This document shows positions 26,901-35,549 of a DNA stretch of 64,000 nucleotides, one piece after another. Location of the stretch: positions 310,001-374,000 of the forward strand of contig NZ_PVBT01000004.1 in the NCBI RefSeq assembly GCF_002980555.1. The letters are read 5' to 3'. The notes under the pieces are model-generated. The model worked only from the letters and a program-made list of their open reading frames with translations. It made no database searches and was not told the DNA's origin. The translations under genes were made by a program, and so were the position numbers. This DNA comes from Phyllobacterium myrsinacearum. Lineage in GTDB: Bacteria; Pseudomonadota; Alphaproteobacteria; Rhizobiales; Rhizobiaceae. Position 1 is the first letter of the stretch; each line of letters opens with the position of its first letter.

Positions 26901-27241
26901 TCCGAAAGGATATTTTTGAGCAAGTTGGCGGATTGGACGAAGAGAACCTCAAGGTAGCCTTTAACGATGTCGACTTCTGCATTCGCGTTCGTGAGGCAGG
27001 GTACCGTAATGTTTGGACGCCATATGCGGAGCTTTATCATCATGAATCTGCTTCGCGCGGGCTTGAGGACACGCCGGAAAAACAGGCAAGGTTCCTGGGG
27101 GAAGTGAAGTTTCTAAAAGAACGTTGGGGTAAAGTGCTGCAAGAAGATCCCGCTTATAGTCCGAATTTAACTCTCGATCGAGATGACTATTCGCTCAGTT
27201 GGCCGCCAAGAATTAAGACGAGGGCTGCGGTGCGGGAATGA
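23996..27241 (+). CDS. Methyltransferase / coiled coil / tandem GT2 glycosyltransferase
   Basis: A 1081-residue multi-domain protein. Residues about 40-230 are a class I SAM methyltransferase-like domain (VVVELGTHAGFSYF, LLHIDGRHFIEDV, VVFHDTNV). Residues about 288-398 are a long heptad coiled coil built of KHENES/KRENDS repeats. Two GT2 domains follow: one from about 537 (LISIVMPVYNP, MDQDD, QDYDLALR) and one from about 796 (VSLIIPTRNG, INNDIE, NDVDFCIRVREAG). It probably polymerises and caps a cell-surface glycan in the cytoplasm. ATG 23996 is preferred over GTG 23978 because AAGGAAA precedes it. The gene is AT-richer than the flanking kdp region, suggesting transfer. Confidence 0.82.
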   Translation: MNHDSSENTPASGEVASQCLSKALSRASFWPMNHIAPESAWLEHGPFAFWLIDALRPRVVVELGTHAGFSYFAFCQAVQRLEIDTRCYAVDTWKGDEHSGEYSDAVYELVKTYNDKNYSVFSDLVRSTFDEACLHFSDGTIDLLHIDGRHFIEDVKHDFETWKPKLSDRAVVVFHDTNVRERSFGVYKLWETLRTSYPSFEFFHGHGLGVLGIGKELPTAIRAMFELMGSEAGTVRESYARLGAVVKAEAIAHLKQEALDVKITELNQHSQHIRDLESEIRDKHDLNGSLKHENESLKRANDSLKHENESSKLENDSLQHENEGLKRENESSKRENDRLKHENESSKLENDSLQHENEDLKRENESSKRENDRLKHENESLQHEIGGLIHKNDGLKNGVVELESKSVGISQSVNELQNQISQKTQEILAYKHSTSWKMTSPYRFLGNRMRNILRKLFFLSKTIQRSGGVKPSMGHALKIIQQEGVHGLAHRIKAADSTNPKGIVSGNDYSEWLDRYAMLDGLAAEEVHAHLERSKKTPLISIVMPVYNPNLEWLEEAIQSVRNQLYPHWQLCIADDKSADPNVRQALLNYQALDERIKVTFRAANGHISAASNSALELATGEWIALMDQDDLLALEALYRVFEAIECNPDAALIYSDEDKIDEAGNRFSPYFKSDWNPDLFLSHNMISHLGVYKSDLVKSLGGFREGREGSQDYDLALRCIEVLKADQILHIPRVLYHWRSHADSTAQSGSNKGYALRVGQQVLNEHFQRVGIKATSELLDFGMYRTRYDLPDALPLVSLIIPTRNGLNLLRQCIDSIVAKTEYTNYEIIVIDNNSDDEDTLKYLDEISREKKIRVIRDTRPFNYSALNNSAVAEARGEFIGLINNDIEVISVNWLSEMVSIASQPGVGAVGARLWYPDDTLQHAGVILGLLGAAGHAHKGLPRGAPGYFGRAQLTQTLSAVTAACLIVRKDIFEQVGGLDEENLKVAFNDVDFCIRVREAGYRNVWTPYAELYHHESASRGLEDTPEKQARFLGEVKFLKERWGKVLQEDPAYSPNLTLDRDDYSLSWPPRIKTRAAVRE
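24911..25120 (+). repeat. Two tandem 105-bp repeats encoding five heptads each
   Basis: Positions 24911-25015 and 25016-25120 are identical except for two bases; a third, diverging copy begins at 25121. The 105-bp period equals 35 codons or five heptads, itself built from a 21-bp unit encoding variants of LKHENES. Such DNA can expand or contract in frame by slippage. Confidence 0.95.
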
Positions 27242-27979
27242 TGTGTGGCGAGTGAGTGCGAGATATGACGGTTTTCACGTCGCAGTTTCGTGACCTGCCG
27301 GATTGACGCTATGAAGTAATCCCGCGCTGAATAGTCTCGGCTCGCATCAGGGCCGAGACCGCTTCGGCTGGTTAACCTATGCACCCAATCCAATACGCTT
27401 AAGAGTTGCTTATTTCTCTGCGGAGATATCGGCTCAAATCTCGACAACAGCTTGGTTTTCCCGAGCTGGCCGCACCGTCAAAAAAGGACACACAACAGAT
27501 ACTCCTTGCGCTTCGGAATGATTATGTGGTCGTCCACCTGCAGGATGGTCAACGTACTGAACTGACGCCGAAGAAGGCGATTGACCCAAAACTCGAATTT
27601 GCGGACTATCGTGAGGAGTTGGGCATTTTTCTGCGGTTTTGACTTGTGATTCTCGCTGTTGCTGCCGTCATTTTTCCAGCGTAGTTGGCTGACGAGCGGT
27701 TCAGGTATCCTGGCTGGTGAATTTGAGCCCGATGGCCCCTTGTTGCTGATACGCTCTTCGCAGGTCGGACAGCCTCTGTCTGGCACGAGGGCCGGTTACC
27801 GCATGGTACGGGCCAAATCCCGCTCAAATCCTTATAGTTTCTTTACATCCCCACACAGTGTGCCGTCTCGAATTCTTATGTCCAGGAGGTCATAACTCTC
27901 CTGCTCATCCTGCTTGTCTGAAAACACCTCCGGGTAATGTTCAGAAGTATTGATGTTTTTTACATAAGGAGTTCTCCAA
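27242..27979. other. Intergenic stretch between glycan locus and kdp operon
   Basis: No recognisable gene. A 78-codon frame starting with TTG at 27406 and ending at 27642 has no convincing ribosome-binding site or family, and could be a decayed remnant. The right part holds the kdp control region: a KdpE-like box (27832-27847), a further TTTTTTACA stretch at about 27950-27964 and the AAGGAG site for the first small kdp gene. Confidence 0.6.
27832..27847 (+). promoter_or_regulatory. Candidate KdpE-binding site
   Basis: TTATAGTTTCTTTACA differs by only two bases from the core of the E. coli kdpFABC KdpE box as I recall it (TTATACTTTTTTTACA). It lies 132 bp before the first small ORF of the operon. 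The kdpE gene is in the same operon. Confidence 0.55.
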
Positions 27980-28060
27980 ATGGACTTTATTGTTCTTGGG
28001 ATAGGCGTTTTGTTCTTTCTCATCTCGCTGGCTTATACAAAAGCCTGCGAGAATTTGTGA
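27980..28060 (+). CDS. 26-residue membrane peptide upstream of kdpF
   Basis: Starts MDFIVLGIGVLFFLISLAYT and ends KACENL: a single hydrophobic helix followed by a short polar tail. AAGGAG is positioned 13 bp before the ATG. It is the first cistron of the kdp operon and resembles KdpF in size and shape without being KdpF itself, which follows 16 bp later. It is probably an accessory or regulatory micropeptide of the pump, or a duplicated KdpF. Confidence 0.65.
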   Translation: MDFIVLGIGVLFFLISLAYTKACENL

Positions 28061-28076
28061 TCGAAGGGACCAGAAA

Positions 28077-28166
28077 ATGACTATCGACTACATTCTCGGA
28101 GGTGCAGTGACCTTGTTCCTTCTTGCCTATCTCACTTACGCGCTGGTTCGCCCAGAGCGTTTCTGA
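28077..28166 (+). CDS. kdpF: Potassium-transporting ATPase subunit KdpF
   Basis: A 29-residue peptide, MTIDYILGGAVTLFLLAYLT followed by YALVRPERF. One transmembrane helix with the conserved LxYALxRPERF-type end is diagnostic of KdpF, which stabilises the KdpFABC complex in the inner membrane. It lies 34 bp before kdpA. Confidence 0.9.
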   Translation: MTIDYILGGAVTLFLLAYLTYALVRPERF

Positions 28167-28200
28167 TCGCCTCTGACGCCAGGCTTGGAAAGCTACACCT

Positions 28201-29904
28201 ATGACTCTCAATGGCTGGATACAGATTCTCGTTTACTGCGGGATCATCATCTTACTTGTCAAACCGCTCGGCGGTTACATGACGCGCGTTTTTAACGGCG
28301 AACGTACATTTCTTTCGCCCGTCCTCGTTCCGGTGGAGCGGGGCCTTTATCGTATTGCCGGGACAAGCGAGCGCGACGAGCAGCACTGGACCACCTATAC
28401 GGCTGCGCTGCTGCTCTTCAGCTTGGGCGGCCTCATCGTGCTTTATGCATTGCAGCGGTTCCAGGGAATCCTTCCCTATAATCCCGCTGGCATGACGGCA
28501 ACGGAACCTGGTCTTGCCTTCAACAGTGCCGTCAGTTTTGTCACCAATACCAACTGGCAGAACTATGGCGGCGAAAGCTCCATGTCCTATCTCGTCCAGA
28601 TGGCCGGTTTCACGGTTCAGAACTTCGTATCGGCAGCCACGGGCATTGCGATTGCCATCGCCCTCATTCGCGGGTTTGCCCGCACCTCAGGCAAATCCGT
28701 CGGCAATTTCTGGGTCGATCTGACAAGAAGCACGCTCTATATACTGCTTCCCATCTGCATCGTTCTGACGCTCGTCTATGTGTATCTCGGGGTTCCACAG
28801 ACGCTCGGAACCTATGTCGATGCCACGACGCTCGAAGGCGCAAAGCAGACCATTGCCGTCGGCCCCGTCGCATCCCAGCTTGCGATCAAGATGCTCGGCA
28901 CGAATGGCGGCGGCTTCTTCAATGCCAACTCGGCACATCCCTTTGAAAATCCGGATGCCATTTCGAATTTCATCCAGATGGTTTCGATCTTTGCCATCGG
29001 TGCCGCGCTGACCAATGTCTTTGGCCGGATGGTTGGAAATCAACGGCAAGGCTGGGCGCTTTTTGCCGCCATGGGCGTTCTCTTTCTCGCTGGCGTTACC
29101 GCCTGCTATTGGTCGGAAGCCGCCGGCAATCCGCTGGTGCATGCGCTCGGGCTTGATGGCGGCAATATGGAAGGCAAGGAGACCCGTTTCGGCATTGCTT
29201 TGTCGGCGCTCTTTGCCGTGATCACGACGGCCGCATCCTGCGGCGGCGTCAACGCCATGCATGACAGTTTCATGGCCATTGGCGGCATGCTGCCCATGAT
29301 CAACATGATGCTGGGTGAGGTCATCATCGGTGGCGTTGGTGCCGGTCTCTACGGCATTCTGCTCTATGTTGTCATCGCGGTTTTCGTCGCCGGACTAATG
29401 GTCGGCCGCACGCCGGAATATCTCGGCAAGAAGATCGAAGCCAAGGAAGTGAAGATGGCCATGCTCGGCGTGCTTTGCCTGCCGCTTGCCATGCTTGGGT
29501 TCACGGCGATTGCATGCGTGCTGCCATCGGCGGTCGCTGCGACCGGCAATTCCGGCCCGCACGGCTTCTCCGAAATCCTCTATGCCTATACGTCAGCGGC
29601 CGCCAACAACGGTTCGGCATTCGGCGGCCTCGGCGGGAACACCACCTGGTATAACCTGACGCTTGCCATCGGCATGCTTATGGGCCGGTTCTTGGTGATC
29701 ATCCCGGTCATGGCGATTGCCGGGTCGCTGGTCGTCAAGAAGACCGTTCCAGAATCCGCAGGCACCTTCCCAACGCATGGCGGCTTGTTTGTCGGACTTC
29801 TTATTGGCGTCATCCTGATCGTCGGCGGCCTCACATTCTTCCCGGCGCTGGCTGTCGGACCGATTGTCGAGCACCTCGCCATCGGTCTTGGCCAGACCTT
29901 CTGA
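28201..29904 (+). CDS. kdpA: Potassium-transporting ATPase subunit KdpA
   Basis: The 567-residue length and sequence match KdpA, the K+-selective channel-like subunit related to Ktr/Trk. The selectivity loop segments [34 protein letters not shown] and [12 protein letters not shown] are present. The ATG at 28201 follows GGAAAG. Its stop codon overlaps the ATG of the extra small ORF at 29904. Confidence 0.97.
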   Translation: MTLNGWIQILVYCGIIILLVKPLGGYMTRVFNGERTFLSPVLVPVERGLYRIAGTSERDEQHWTTYTAALLLFSLGGLIVLYALQRFQGILPYNPAGMTATEPGLAFNSAVSFVTNTNWQNYGGESSMSYLVQMAGFTVQNFVSAATGIAIAIALIRGFARTSGKSVGNFWVDLTRSTLYILLPICIVLTLVYVYLGVPQTLGTYVDATTLEGAKQTIAVGPVASQLAIKMLGTNGGGFFNANSAHPFENPDAISNFIQMVSIFAIGAALTNVFGRMVGNQRQGWALFAAMGVLFLAGVTACYWSEAAGNPLVHALGLDGGNMEGKETRFGIALSALFAVITTAASCGGVNAMHDSFMAIGGMLPMINMMLGEVIIGGVGAGLYGILLYVVIAVFVAGLMVGRTPEYLGKKIEAKEVKMAMLGVLCLPLAMLGFTAIACVLPSAVAATGNSGPHGFSEILYAYTSAAANNGSAFGGLGGNTTWYNLTLAIGMLMGRFLVIIPVMAIAGSLVVKKTVPESAGTFPTHGGLFVGLLIGVILIVGGLTFFPALAVGPIVEHLAIGLGQTF

Positions 29905-30083
29905 TGGAGCCTGTCATGCGTCACGGTTACCTGCAATTCAACCTCCATCCTCGCGCCGGCAAGCTGGCGCGAGGGGCAGCCAAGCGCGTGCGCGCCTCCG
30001 ACATCATCCTTGGCATGACGCTGGTGATGCTGATCGTCTGGCTTGCGGCATACGCCGGTCTTCACACGGTCATAGCGTCATGA
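29904..30083 (+). CDS. Small single-pass membrane protein between kdpA and kdpB
   Basis: The 59-residue frame has an ATG overlapping the kdpA TGA (TGATG), with an internal ATG at 29916. It has a basic N-terminal half ([14 protein letters not shown]) and one hydrophobic helix ([19 protein letters not shown]). Tight coupling on both sides and the classic positive-inside charge pattern argue that it is translated. KdpFABC as known has no subunit here, so it may be an accessory peptide. No family recognised. Confidence 0.6.
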   Translation: MEPVMRHGYLQFNLHPRAGKLARGAAKRVRASDIILGMTLVMLIVWLAAYAGLHTVIAS

Positions 30084-30126
30084 TCGCCGCTGTGCAGTTA
30101 CAAGAATTTCAAAACTGGAGTCTCAA

Positions 30127-32199
30127 ATGAGCCAGTCCAAATCCGCGAGCCTCATGGACTCTCGCATACTCATACCGGCCATCGGAGGAGCTTTTAAAAA
30201 GCTTGATCCGCGCAGCCTTATCAAAAATCCCGTCATGTTCGTGGTTGCAGTCGTCTCCTTCCTGACGACGGTGCTGTTCCTGAAAGACCTGGCGACCGGC
30301 GGGCGCGATCTCGGATTCTCACTCCAGATCATCATCTGGCTCTGGTTCACCGTGCTTTTCGCCAATTTTGCGGAAGCCGTTGCCGAGGGGCGCGGCAAGG
30401 CACAGGCGGATTCGCTGCGCAAGGCACGCACGGAAACACAGGCCAAGCTTCTCACTGGGGATGACCGTGCCAGCTTCAAACTGGTGCCCGGCACCAAGCT
30501 GAAGGTCGGCGATGTCGTGCTGGTCGAGGCGGGGGATATCATCCCCTCGGACGGCGAAGTCATCGAAGGCATCGCCTCGGTCAATGAATCTGCCATCACC
30601 GGCGAATCCGCTCCGGTCATCCGCGAGTCCGGCGGCGACCGTTCGGCTGTCACCGGCGGGACCCAGGTTCTGTCGGACTGGCTGCGCGTGCGTATCACTG
30701 CCGCAGCCGGCTCCACATTCATCGACCGGATGATTGCTCTCGTCGAAGGCGCGGAACGGCAGAAGACACCCAACGAAATTGCGCTCAATATTCTGCTTGC
30801 CGGCATGACCCTGATCTTCGTGCTGGCAACGGCAACGATCCCGAGTTTTGCAACCTATGCGGGCGGCGCCATTCCCGTGGTTGTTCTGGTCGCACTGTTT
30901 GTCACGCTGATCCCGACCACGATCGGCGCTCTTCTGTCGGCAATCGGCATTGCCGGCATGGACCGGCTGATCCAGTTCAATGTTCTTGCCATGTCCGGAC
31001 GCGCCGTCGAGGCTGCCGGTGACGTCGATACTTTGCTTCTCGACAAGACCGGGACGATCACATTCGGCAATCGCCAGGCAACCGAATTCAGTCCCGTGAC
31101 GGGCGTGACCGAGCAGGAACTGGCGGATGCGGCACAGCTTGCCTCTCTGGCCGATGAAACGCCGGAAGGCCGCTCGATCGTCGTCCTGGCCAAGGAAAAA
31201 TATGGCATTCGTGCGCGTGACATGGCGACATTGCATGCCACATTCGTGCCCTTCACCGCGCAAAGCCGTATGAGCGGCGTGGATATCGACGGCTCGTCTA
31301 TCCGCAAGGGGGCTGTCGACGCGGTTCTCGCCTATGTCAATTCCACAACCGTTGCAACGGGAACCGTCCGGGCAGGCGCCGAGCTGGTGCGTGAACTGCA
31401 GTCCATTGCCGATCAGATAGCCAAGGCAGGCGGGACACCGCTTGCCGTGGTGCGCGACGGCAAGCTGCTTGGCGTCATTCATCTGAAGGACATCGTCAAG
31501 GGCGGGATTCGTGAACGCTTCTCTGAATTGCGCCGCATGGGCATCAAGACTGTGATGATCACGGGTGATAACCCGCTGACGGCAGCGGCAATTGCGGCAG
31601 AGGCCGGCGTTGACGATTTCCTCGCTCAGGCCACACCTGAAAACAAGCTCTCGCTCATCCGCGACGAACAGGCCAAGGGGAAACTCGTGGCAATGTGCGG
31701 CGACGGAACCAACGACGCGCCCGCGCTTGCGCAGGCCGACGTCGGTGTTGCCATGAACACAGGCACGGTGGCGGCGCGCGAAGCGGGCAACATGGTCGAT
31801 CTCGACAGCGATCCGACCAAGCTCATTGAAATCGTCGGCATCGGCAAGCAACTGCTGATGACGCGCGGTGCATTGACGACGTTTTCGATTGCCAATGATA
31901 TCGCCAAATACTTCGCCATTATCCCGGCAATGTTTCTAGCGTTCTACCCGCAGCTCGCTGCGCTCAACATCATGGGCTTGCAGACGCCGCAGAGCGCCAT
32001 CCTGTCGGCAATTATCTTCAATGCCCTGATTATCGTTGCGCTTATTCCGCTGTCGCTCAAAGGCGTCAAGTACCGGGCGGTCGGTGCAGGGGCTCTCTTG
32101 AGCCGCAACCTTCTGATTTACGGCCTGGGCGGTGTCATCGTGCCATTCATCGGCATCAAAGCGATCGACATGGTCATCACCAGCCTTGGGCTCGCATAA
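30127..32199 (+). CDS. kdpB: Potassium-transporting P-type ATPase subunit KdpB
   Basis: At 690 residues it is a full-length KdpB. The phosphorylated aspartate is Asp306 in [13 protein letters not shown]; the TGES-like actuator motif is [16 protein letters not shown] and the hinge motif is [18 protein letters not shown]. It hydrolyses ATP to drive K+ uptake by KdpA. CTGGAG precedes the ATG. It is separated from kdpA by the extra small membrane ORF, an unusual arrangement. Confidence 0.97.
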   Translation: MSQSKSASLMDSRILIPAIGGAFKKLDPRSLIKNPVMFVVAVVSFLTTVLFLKDLATGGRDLGFSLQIIIWLWFTVLFANFAEAVAEGRGKAQADSLRKARTETQAKLLTGDDRASFKLVPGTKLKVGDVVLVEAGDIIPSDGEVIEGIASVNESAITGESAPVIRESGGDRSAVTGGTQVLSDWLRVRITAAAGSTFIDRMIALVEGAERQKTPNEIALNILLAGMTLIFVLATATIPSFATYAGGAIPVVVLVALFVTLIPTTIGALLSAIGIAGMDRLIQFNVLAMSGRAVEAAGDVDTLLLDKTGTITFGNRQATEFSPVTGVTEQELADAAQLASLADETPEGRSIVVLAKEKYGIRARDMATLHATFVPFTAQSRMSGVDIDGSSIRKGAVDAVLAYVNSTTVATGTVRAGAELVRELQSIADQIAKAGGTPLAVVRDGKLLGVIHLKDIVKGGIRERFSELRRMGIKTVMITGDNPLTAAAIAAEAGVDDFLAQATPENKLSLIRDEQAKGKLVAMCGDGTNDAPALAQADVGVAMNTGTVAAREAGNMVDLDSDPTKLIEIVGIGKQLLMTRGALTTFSIANDIAKYFAIIPAMFLAFYPQLAALNIMGLQTPQSAILSAIIFNALIIVALIPLSLKGVKYRAVGAGALLSRNLLIYGLGGVIVPFIGIKAIDMVITSLGLA

Positions 32200-32211
32200 A
32201 GGATCATTCCA

Positions 32212-32775
32212 ATGTTAAAGCAACTCAAACCCGCGATAGTCATGGTTATCGCTCTTACAGTGATCACGGGTCTCATCTATCCTCTGGGTATGACTGGGCT
32301 CTCGCAGCTGCTGTTTCCGCACCAGGCCAATGGCAGTCTGATCGAGAAGAACGGGACTGTTATCGGATCCGAACTGATCGGTCAGGCGTTTGCAGCCGAC
32401 AAGTACTTTCATGGCAGGCCATCGGCAGCCGGAGACGGATACAATGCGAGTTCTTCCGGCGGCTCCAATCTCGGACCAACAAATCCGAAATTGATCGACC
32501 GCATCAAGACAGATGCAGCGGCACTGAAGGAAACGAATAGCGCTGCTCCCGTCCCCATTGATCTGGTTACGGCGTCGGGCAGCGGGCTGGACCCGCATCT
32601 TTCTCCGGCCGCCGCCTACTTCCAGATACCGCGCGTGGCAAAAGCACGAGGTGTCGACGAGGCACGTATCCGCCAGCTGGTGGACCAGAACATACAGGCG
32701 CGCGAGCTTGGGTTCATGGGTGAGCCGGTTATCAATGTGCTGGCGTTGAATCAGGCACTCGACGGTCTGAAATAA
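32212..32775 (+). CDS. kdpC: Potassium-transporting ATPase subunit KdpC
   Basis: The 187-residue subunit has one N-terminal membrane anchor ([20 protein letters not shown]) and the periplasmic KdpC motifs [21 protein letters not shown], split here as FHGRPSA and [12 protein letters not shown], plus [13 protein letters not shown]. It stabilises or modulates the KdpFABC complex. It starts 12 bp after kdpB with AAAGGA before the ATG, and is followed by a strong hairpin before kdpD. Confidence 0.96.
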   Translation: MLKQLKPAIVMVIALTVITGLIYPLGMTGLSQLLFPHQANGSLIEKNGTVIGSELIGQAFAADKYFHGRPSAAGDGYNASSSGGSNLGPTNPKLIDRIKTDAAALKETNSAAPVPIDLVTASGSGLDPHLSPAAAYFQIPRVAKARGVDEARIRQLVDQNIQARELGFMGEPVINVLALNQALDGLK

Positions 32776-32788
32776 GCCGGTTAGCCTG

Positions 32789-32825
32789 AAATACCGGGAA
32801 CGTGCGATGCGGGTTCCCGGTATTT
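32789..32825 (+). terminator. Strong hairpin between kdpC and kdpD
   Basis: AAATACCGGGAAC (32789-32801) pairs perfectly with GTTCCCGGTATTT (32813-32825) over an 11-nt loop, ending in a short T tract. It may act as a partial terminator or mRNA stabiliser, lowering kdpDE output relative to the pump genes. Confidence 0.65.
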
Positions 32826-32843
32826 TCAAAGGGGTCATGACAC

Positions 32844-35549
32844 ATGCCTGATGACGGCCGCGATACTGAACGGAGACCATCGCCCGAGGCGCTCCTGGAA
32901 AATGCCGAGCGAGAGACCCGTGGCCGGTTGAAGATTTTTCTGGGGGCGGCACCGGGGGTCGGAAAGACCTACGAGATGCTGATGTCGGGACGGGCGGCGA
33001 TTGCCGAGGGCATCGATGTTGTCATCGGGGTGGTCGAGACACATGGGCGCAAGGAAACGGAAGCCCTCGTCAAAGGTTTCGAGGTCCTCCCGAAAACCCG
33101 GATCAATTACAAGGACCACCAGCTTGAAGAGATGGACATTGACGCGATTCTGGCGCGCCGTCCGGCTCTTGTCCTCGTGGACGAACTGGCACACACGAAT
33201 GCGCCCGGTTCACGCCATCCGAAGCGCTATCTGGATGTCCAGGAGATTTTGAGACACGACATTGACGTTTATTCCACCCTCAACATCCAGCACGTGGAAA
33301 GCCTGAATGATGTCGTGGCCCAGATTACCCATGTGCGCGTGCGGGAAACCGTGCCCGATTCCATCATCGATGAGGCCGACGACGTTGAAATCATCGATCT
33401 CACACCGGCAGATCTGATCAAGCGCCTGCATGAAGGCAAAGTATATGTTCCCGATACTGCCAAACGCGCCATAGAGAACTATTTTTCTCCGGGGAATTTG
33501 ACCGCTTTGCGTGAGCTTGCCCTGCGCCGCACGGCGCAGCGGGTCGATGACCAGCTTCTCTCGCACATGCAGGCAAACGCGATATCAGGACCATGGGCTG
33601 CTGGCGATCGCGTGGTCGTGTGCATCGATGATCATCAGGGAGGAACGTCGCTCGTTCGCTATGCCCGGCGGCTTGCTGACCGCTTGCGTGCGCCGTGGAC
33701 GGCACTCTATGTGGAAACGCCCGGGTCAACCCGGCTCTCGGAGGACGACAAGGACCGCATTGCCTCCACCTTGCGGCTGGCAAGCCAATTGGGGGGAGAT
33801 GCGATCACGACGCCCGGCCGCGATCCCGCGGAAGAGATTGCGCGCTATGCGCGGGAAAACAATGTGACCCACATTGTGACGGGCAAGCCGACAAAGCCGC
33901 GCTGGCGCGAGTTTTTTGAAGGGTCGGTGTCGCATGATCTTATCCGGCATGCCGGAAATATCAGCGTGCACGTGATTTCCGGGAATGAGCAGAACGGCGA
34001 GCCGGCCCGTCAGAAGGCGCCGGAAATTCCGGAAGGACATTTTCAGCTCAGGGCCTATCTCCTGAGCACGGCATATGTCGCCGGGGCGCTGGCGGTGGGG
34101 CTGCTGATCTCGCGCGTGCTGGATGTACGCAATATCGCTCTCGTTTTTCTGATGGCTGTACTGGCATCGGCAGTGACCGTCGGGCTCTGGCCAGCTCTGT
34201 TCGCCTCAGTGTTAAGCGCTGTTGTGCTGAACTTCTTTTTCCTCGATCCCCTTTACACCCTGGTTATCAGTGACCCCGAAAGCGTGATTGCGCTTGGCTT
34301 CTTTTTCGGTGTTGCAGTGATCGCCAGCAATTTGACGGCGAGGGTGCAGCGGCAGGCGGCGGCAGCGCGGCAACGGGCCAGAACAACGGAAGATCTCTAT
34401 CTCTTCAGCAAGAAGCTGGCGGGAACTGGCACGCTTGATGATGTCCTGTGGGCTACGGCTTTTCAGATCGCGTCCATGTTGAAACTGCGCGTCGTGCTTC
34501 TCCTGCCGGAGAAGGGCTCGATTGAAGTGAAGGCAGGCTATCCACCCGATGACACATTGGACGACGCCGACATTGCGGCAGCGCGGTGGGCATGGGAAAA
34601 CAACCGGGCCGCGGGCAGGGGCGCCGATACGTTGCCAGGTGCAAAACGGCTCTATCTGCCCTTGCGAACGGGCCGCATGGCTGTTGGTGTGATTGGTCTC
34701 GACAGCGACAAGAAAGGGCCTTTGCTGACACCTGAACAGCAGCGTTTGCTTGACGCTCTGGCCGACCAGGCGGCGGTTGGCATTGAGCGAACACAGCTGG
34801 CGGCCGATGTGGACAAGGCAAAGCTGGCAGCAGAAGCGGATCGTCTTCGCTCGGCCCTGCTGACATCCATTTCGCATGATCTGAAGACTCCGTTGGCTGC
34901 GATCATGGGGGCCGCCGGTACATTGAAAGAGTTCGCTCCGGCGCTTGCCGCCGCCGAGCGCTCGGATCTTCTCTCGACCGTTATTGACGAATCCGAACGC
35001 CTCAACCGGTTCATTGCCAATCTGCTTGACATGACCCGGATTGAGTCCGGGGCAATGGAACCGAATTTTGCCTATCACTATGTGGGTGACATCGTCGGTT
35101 CGGCGCTGAACCGGGCAAAGAAGATCATTGGAACCCATAAGACCGAGGTCTCCATTCCGGATGACCTGCCCATGCTGAGGATTGATCCGGTCCTGTTTGA
35201 GCAGGTGCTTTTCAATCTGCTGGACAATGCCGCGAAGTACGCCCCCGACGGTTCGGCTCTGCGGATTCAAGCCTGGTCGGATGATGGGTCGGTCACGCTT
35301 CAGGTGATGGACGAAGGTCCGGGAATTCCGGTTGAAGACCTCGAACGGGTCTTCGACAGTTTCTATCGGGTGAGCAAGGGCGATCAGGTCAAGGCGGGTA
35401 CCGGACTGGGGCTTTCCATTTCCCGCGGATTTATTGAAGCGATGGGCGGCACGATTGCGGCAGGACAAAGGACCGATCGGTCAGGAGCAGTTTTCACCAT
35501 CAGAATGCCGGCCTCCCGGAGTGTTCCCGGCATGGATACCAGGCCATGA
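32844..35549 (+). CDS. kdpD: Potassium sensor histidine kinase KdpD
   Basis: A 901-residue membrane kinase in the standard order: N-terminal KdpD domain with Walker A (GAAPGVGKTYEML) and Walker B-like LVLVDELAHTNAPGSRHPKR, a USP-like domain (DRVVVCIDDHQGGTSLVRY), about four membrane helices near residues 400-500, a GAF-like region, phospho-acceptor His678 (SISHDLKTPLAAIMG) and an HATPase domain (NLLDNAAKYAP, GTGLGLSI). It senses low K+ or ionic strength and phosphorylates KdpE. Its stop overlaps kdpE by 4 bp. Confidence 0.96.
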   Translation: MPDDGRDTERRPSPEALLENAERETRGRLKIFLGAAPGVGKTYEMLMSGRAAIAEGIDVVIGVVETHGRKETEALVKGFEVLPKTRINYKDHQLEEMDIDAILARRPALVLVDELAHTNAPGSRHPKRYLDVQEILRHDIDVYSTLNIQHVESLNDVVAQITHVRVRETVPDSIIDEADDVEIIDLTPADLIKRLHEGKVYVPDTAKRAIENYFSPGNLTALRELALRRTAQRVDDQLLSHMQANAISGPWAAGDRVVVCIDDHQGGTSLVRYARRLADRLRAPWTALYVETPGSTRLSEDDKDRIASTLRLASQLGGDAITTPGRDPAEEIARYARENNVTHIVTGKPTKPRWREFFEGSVSHDLIRHAGNISVHVISGNEQNGEPARQKAPEIPEGHFQLRAYLLSTAYVAGALAVGLLISRVLDVRNIALVFLMAVLASAVTVGLWPALFASVLSAVVLNFFFLDPLYTLVISDPESVIALGFFFGVAVIASNLTARVQRQAAAARQRARTTEDLYLFSKKLAGTGTLDDVLWATAFQIASMLKLRVVLLLPEKGSIEVKAGYPPDDTLDDADIAAARWAWENNRAAGRGADTLPGAKRLYLPLRTGRMAVGVIGLDSDKKGPLLTPEQQRLLDALADQAAVGIERTQLAADVDKAKLAAEADRLRSALLTSISHDLKTPLAAIMGAAGTLKEFAPALAAAERSDLLSTVIDESERLNRFIANLLDMTRIESGAMEPNFAYHYVGDIVGSALNRAKKIIGTHKTEVSIPDDLPMLRIDPVLFEQVLFNLLDNAAKYAPDGSALRIQAWSDDGSVTLQVMDEGPGIPVEDLERVFDSFYRVSKGDQVKAGTGLGLSISRGFIEAMGGTIAAGQRTDRSGAVFTIRMPASRSVPGMDTRP

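Noticed and set aside
27406-27642. 78-codon frame as a real gene
   Set aside because: TTG start without ribosome-binding site and no recognised family; kept only as a note in the intergenic description.
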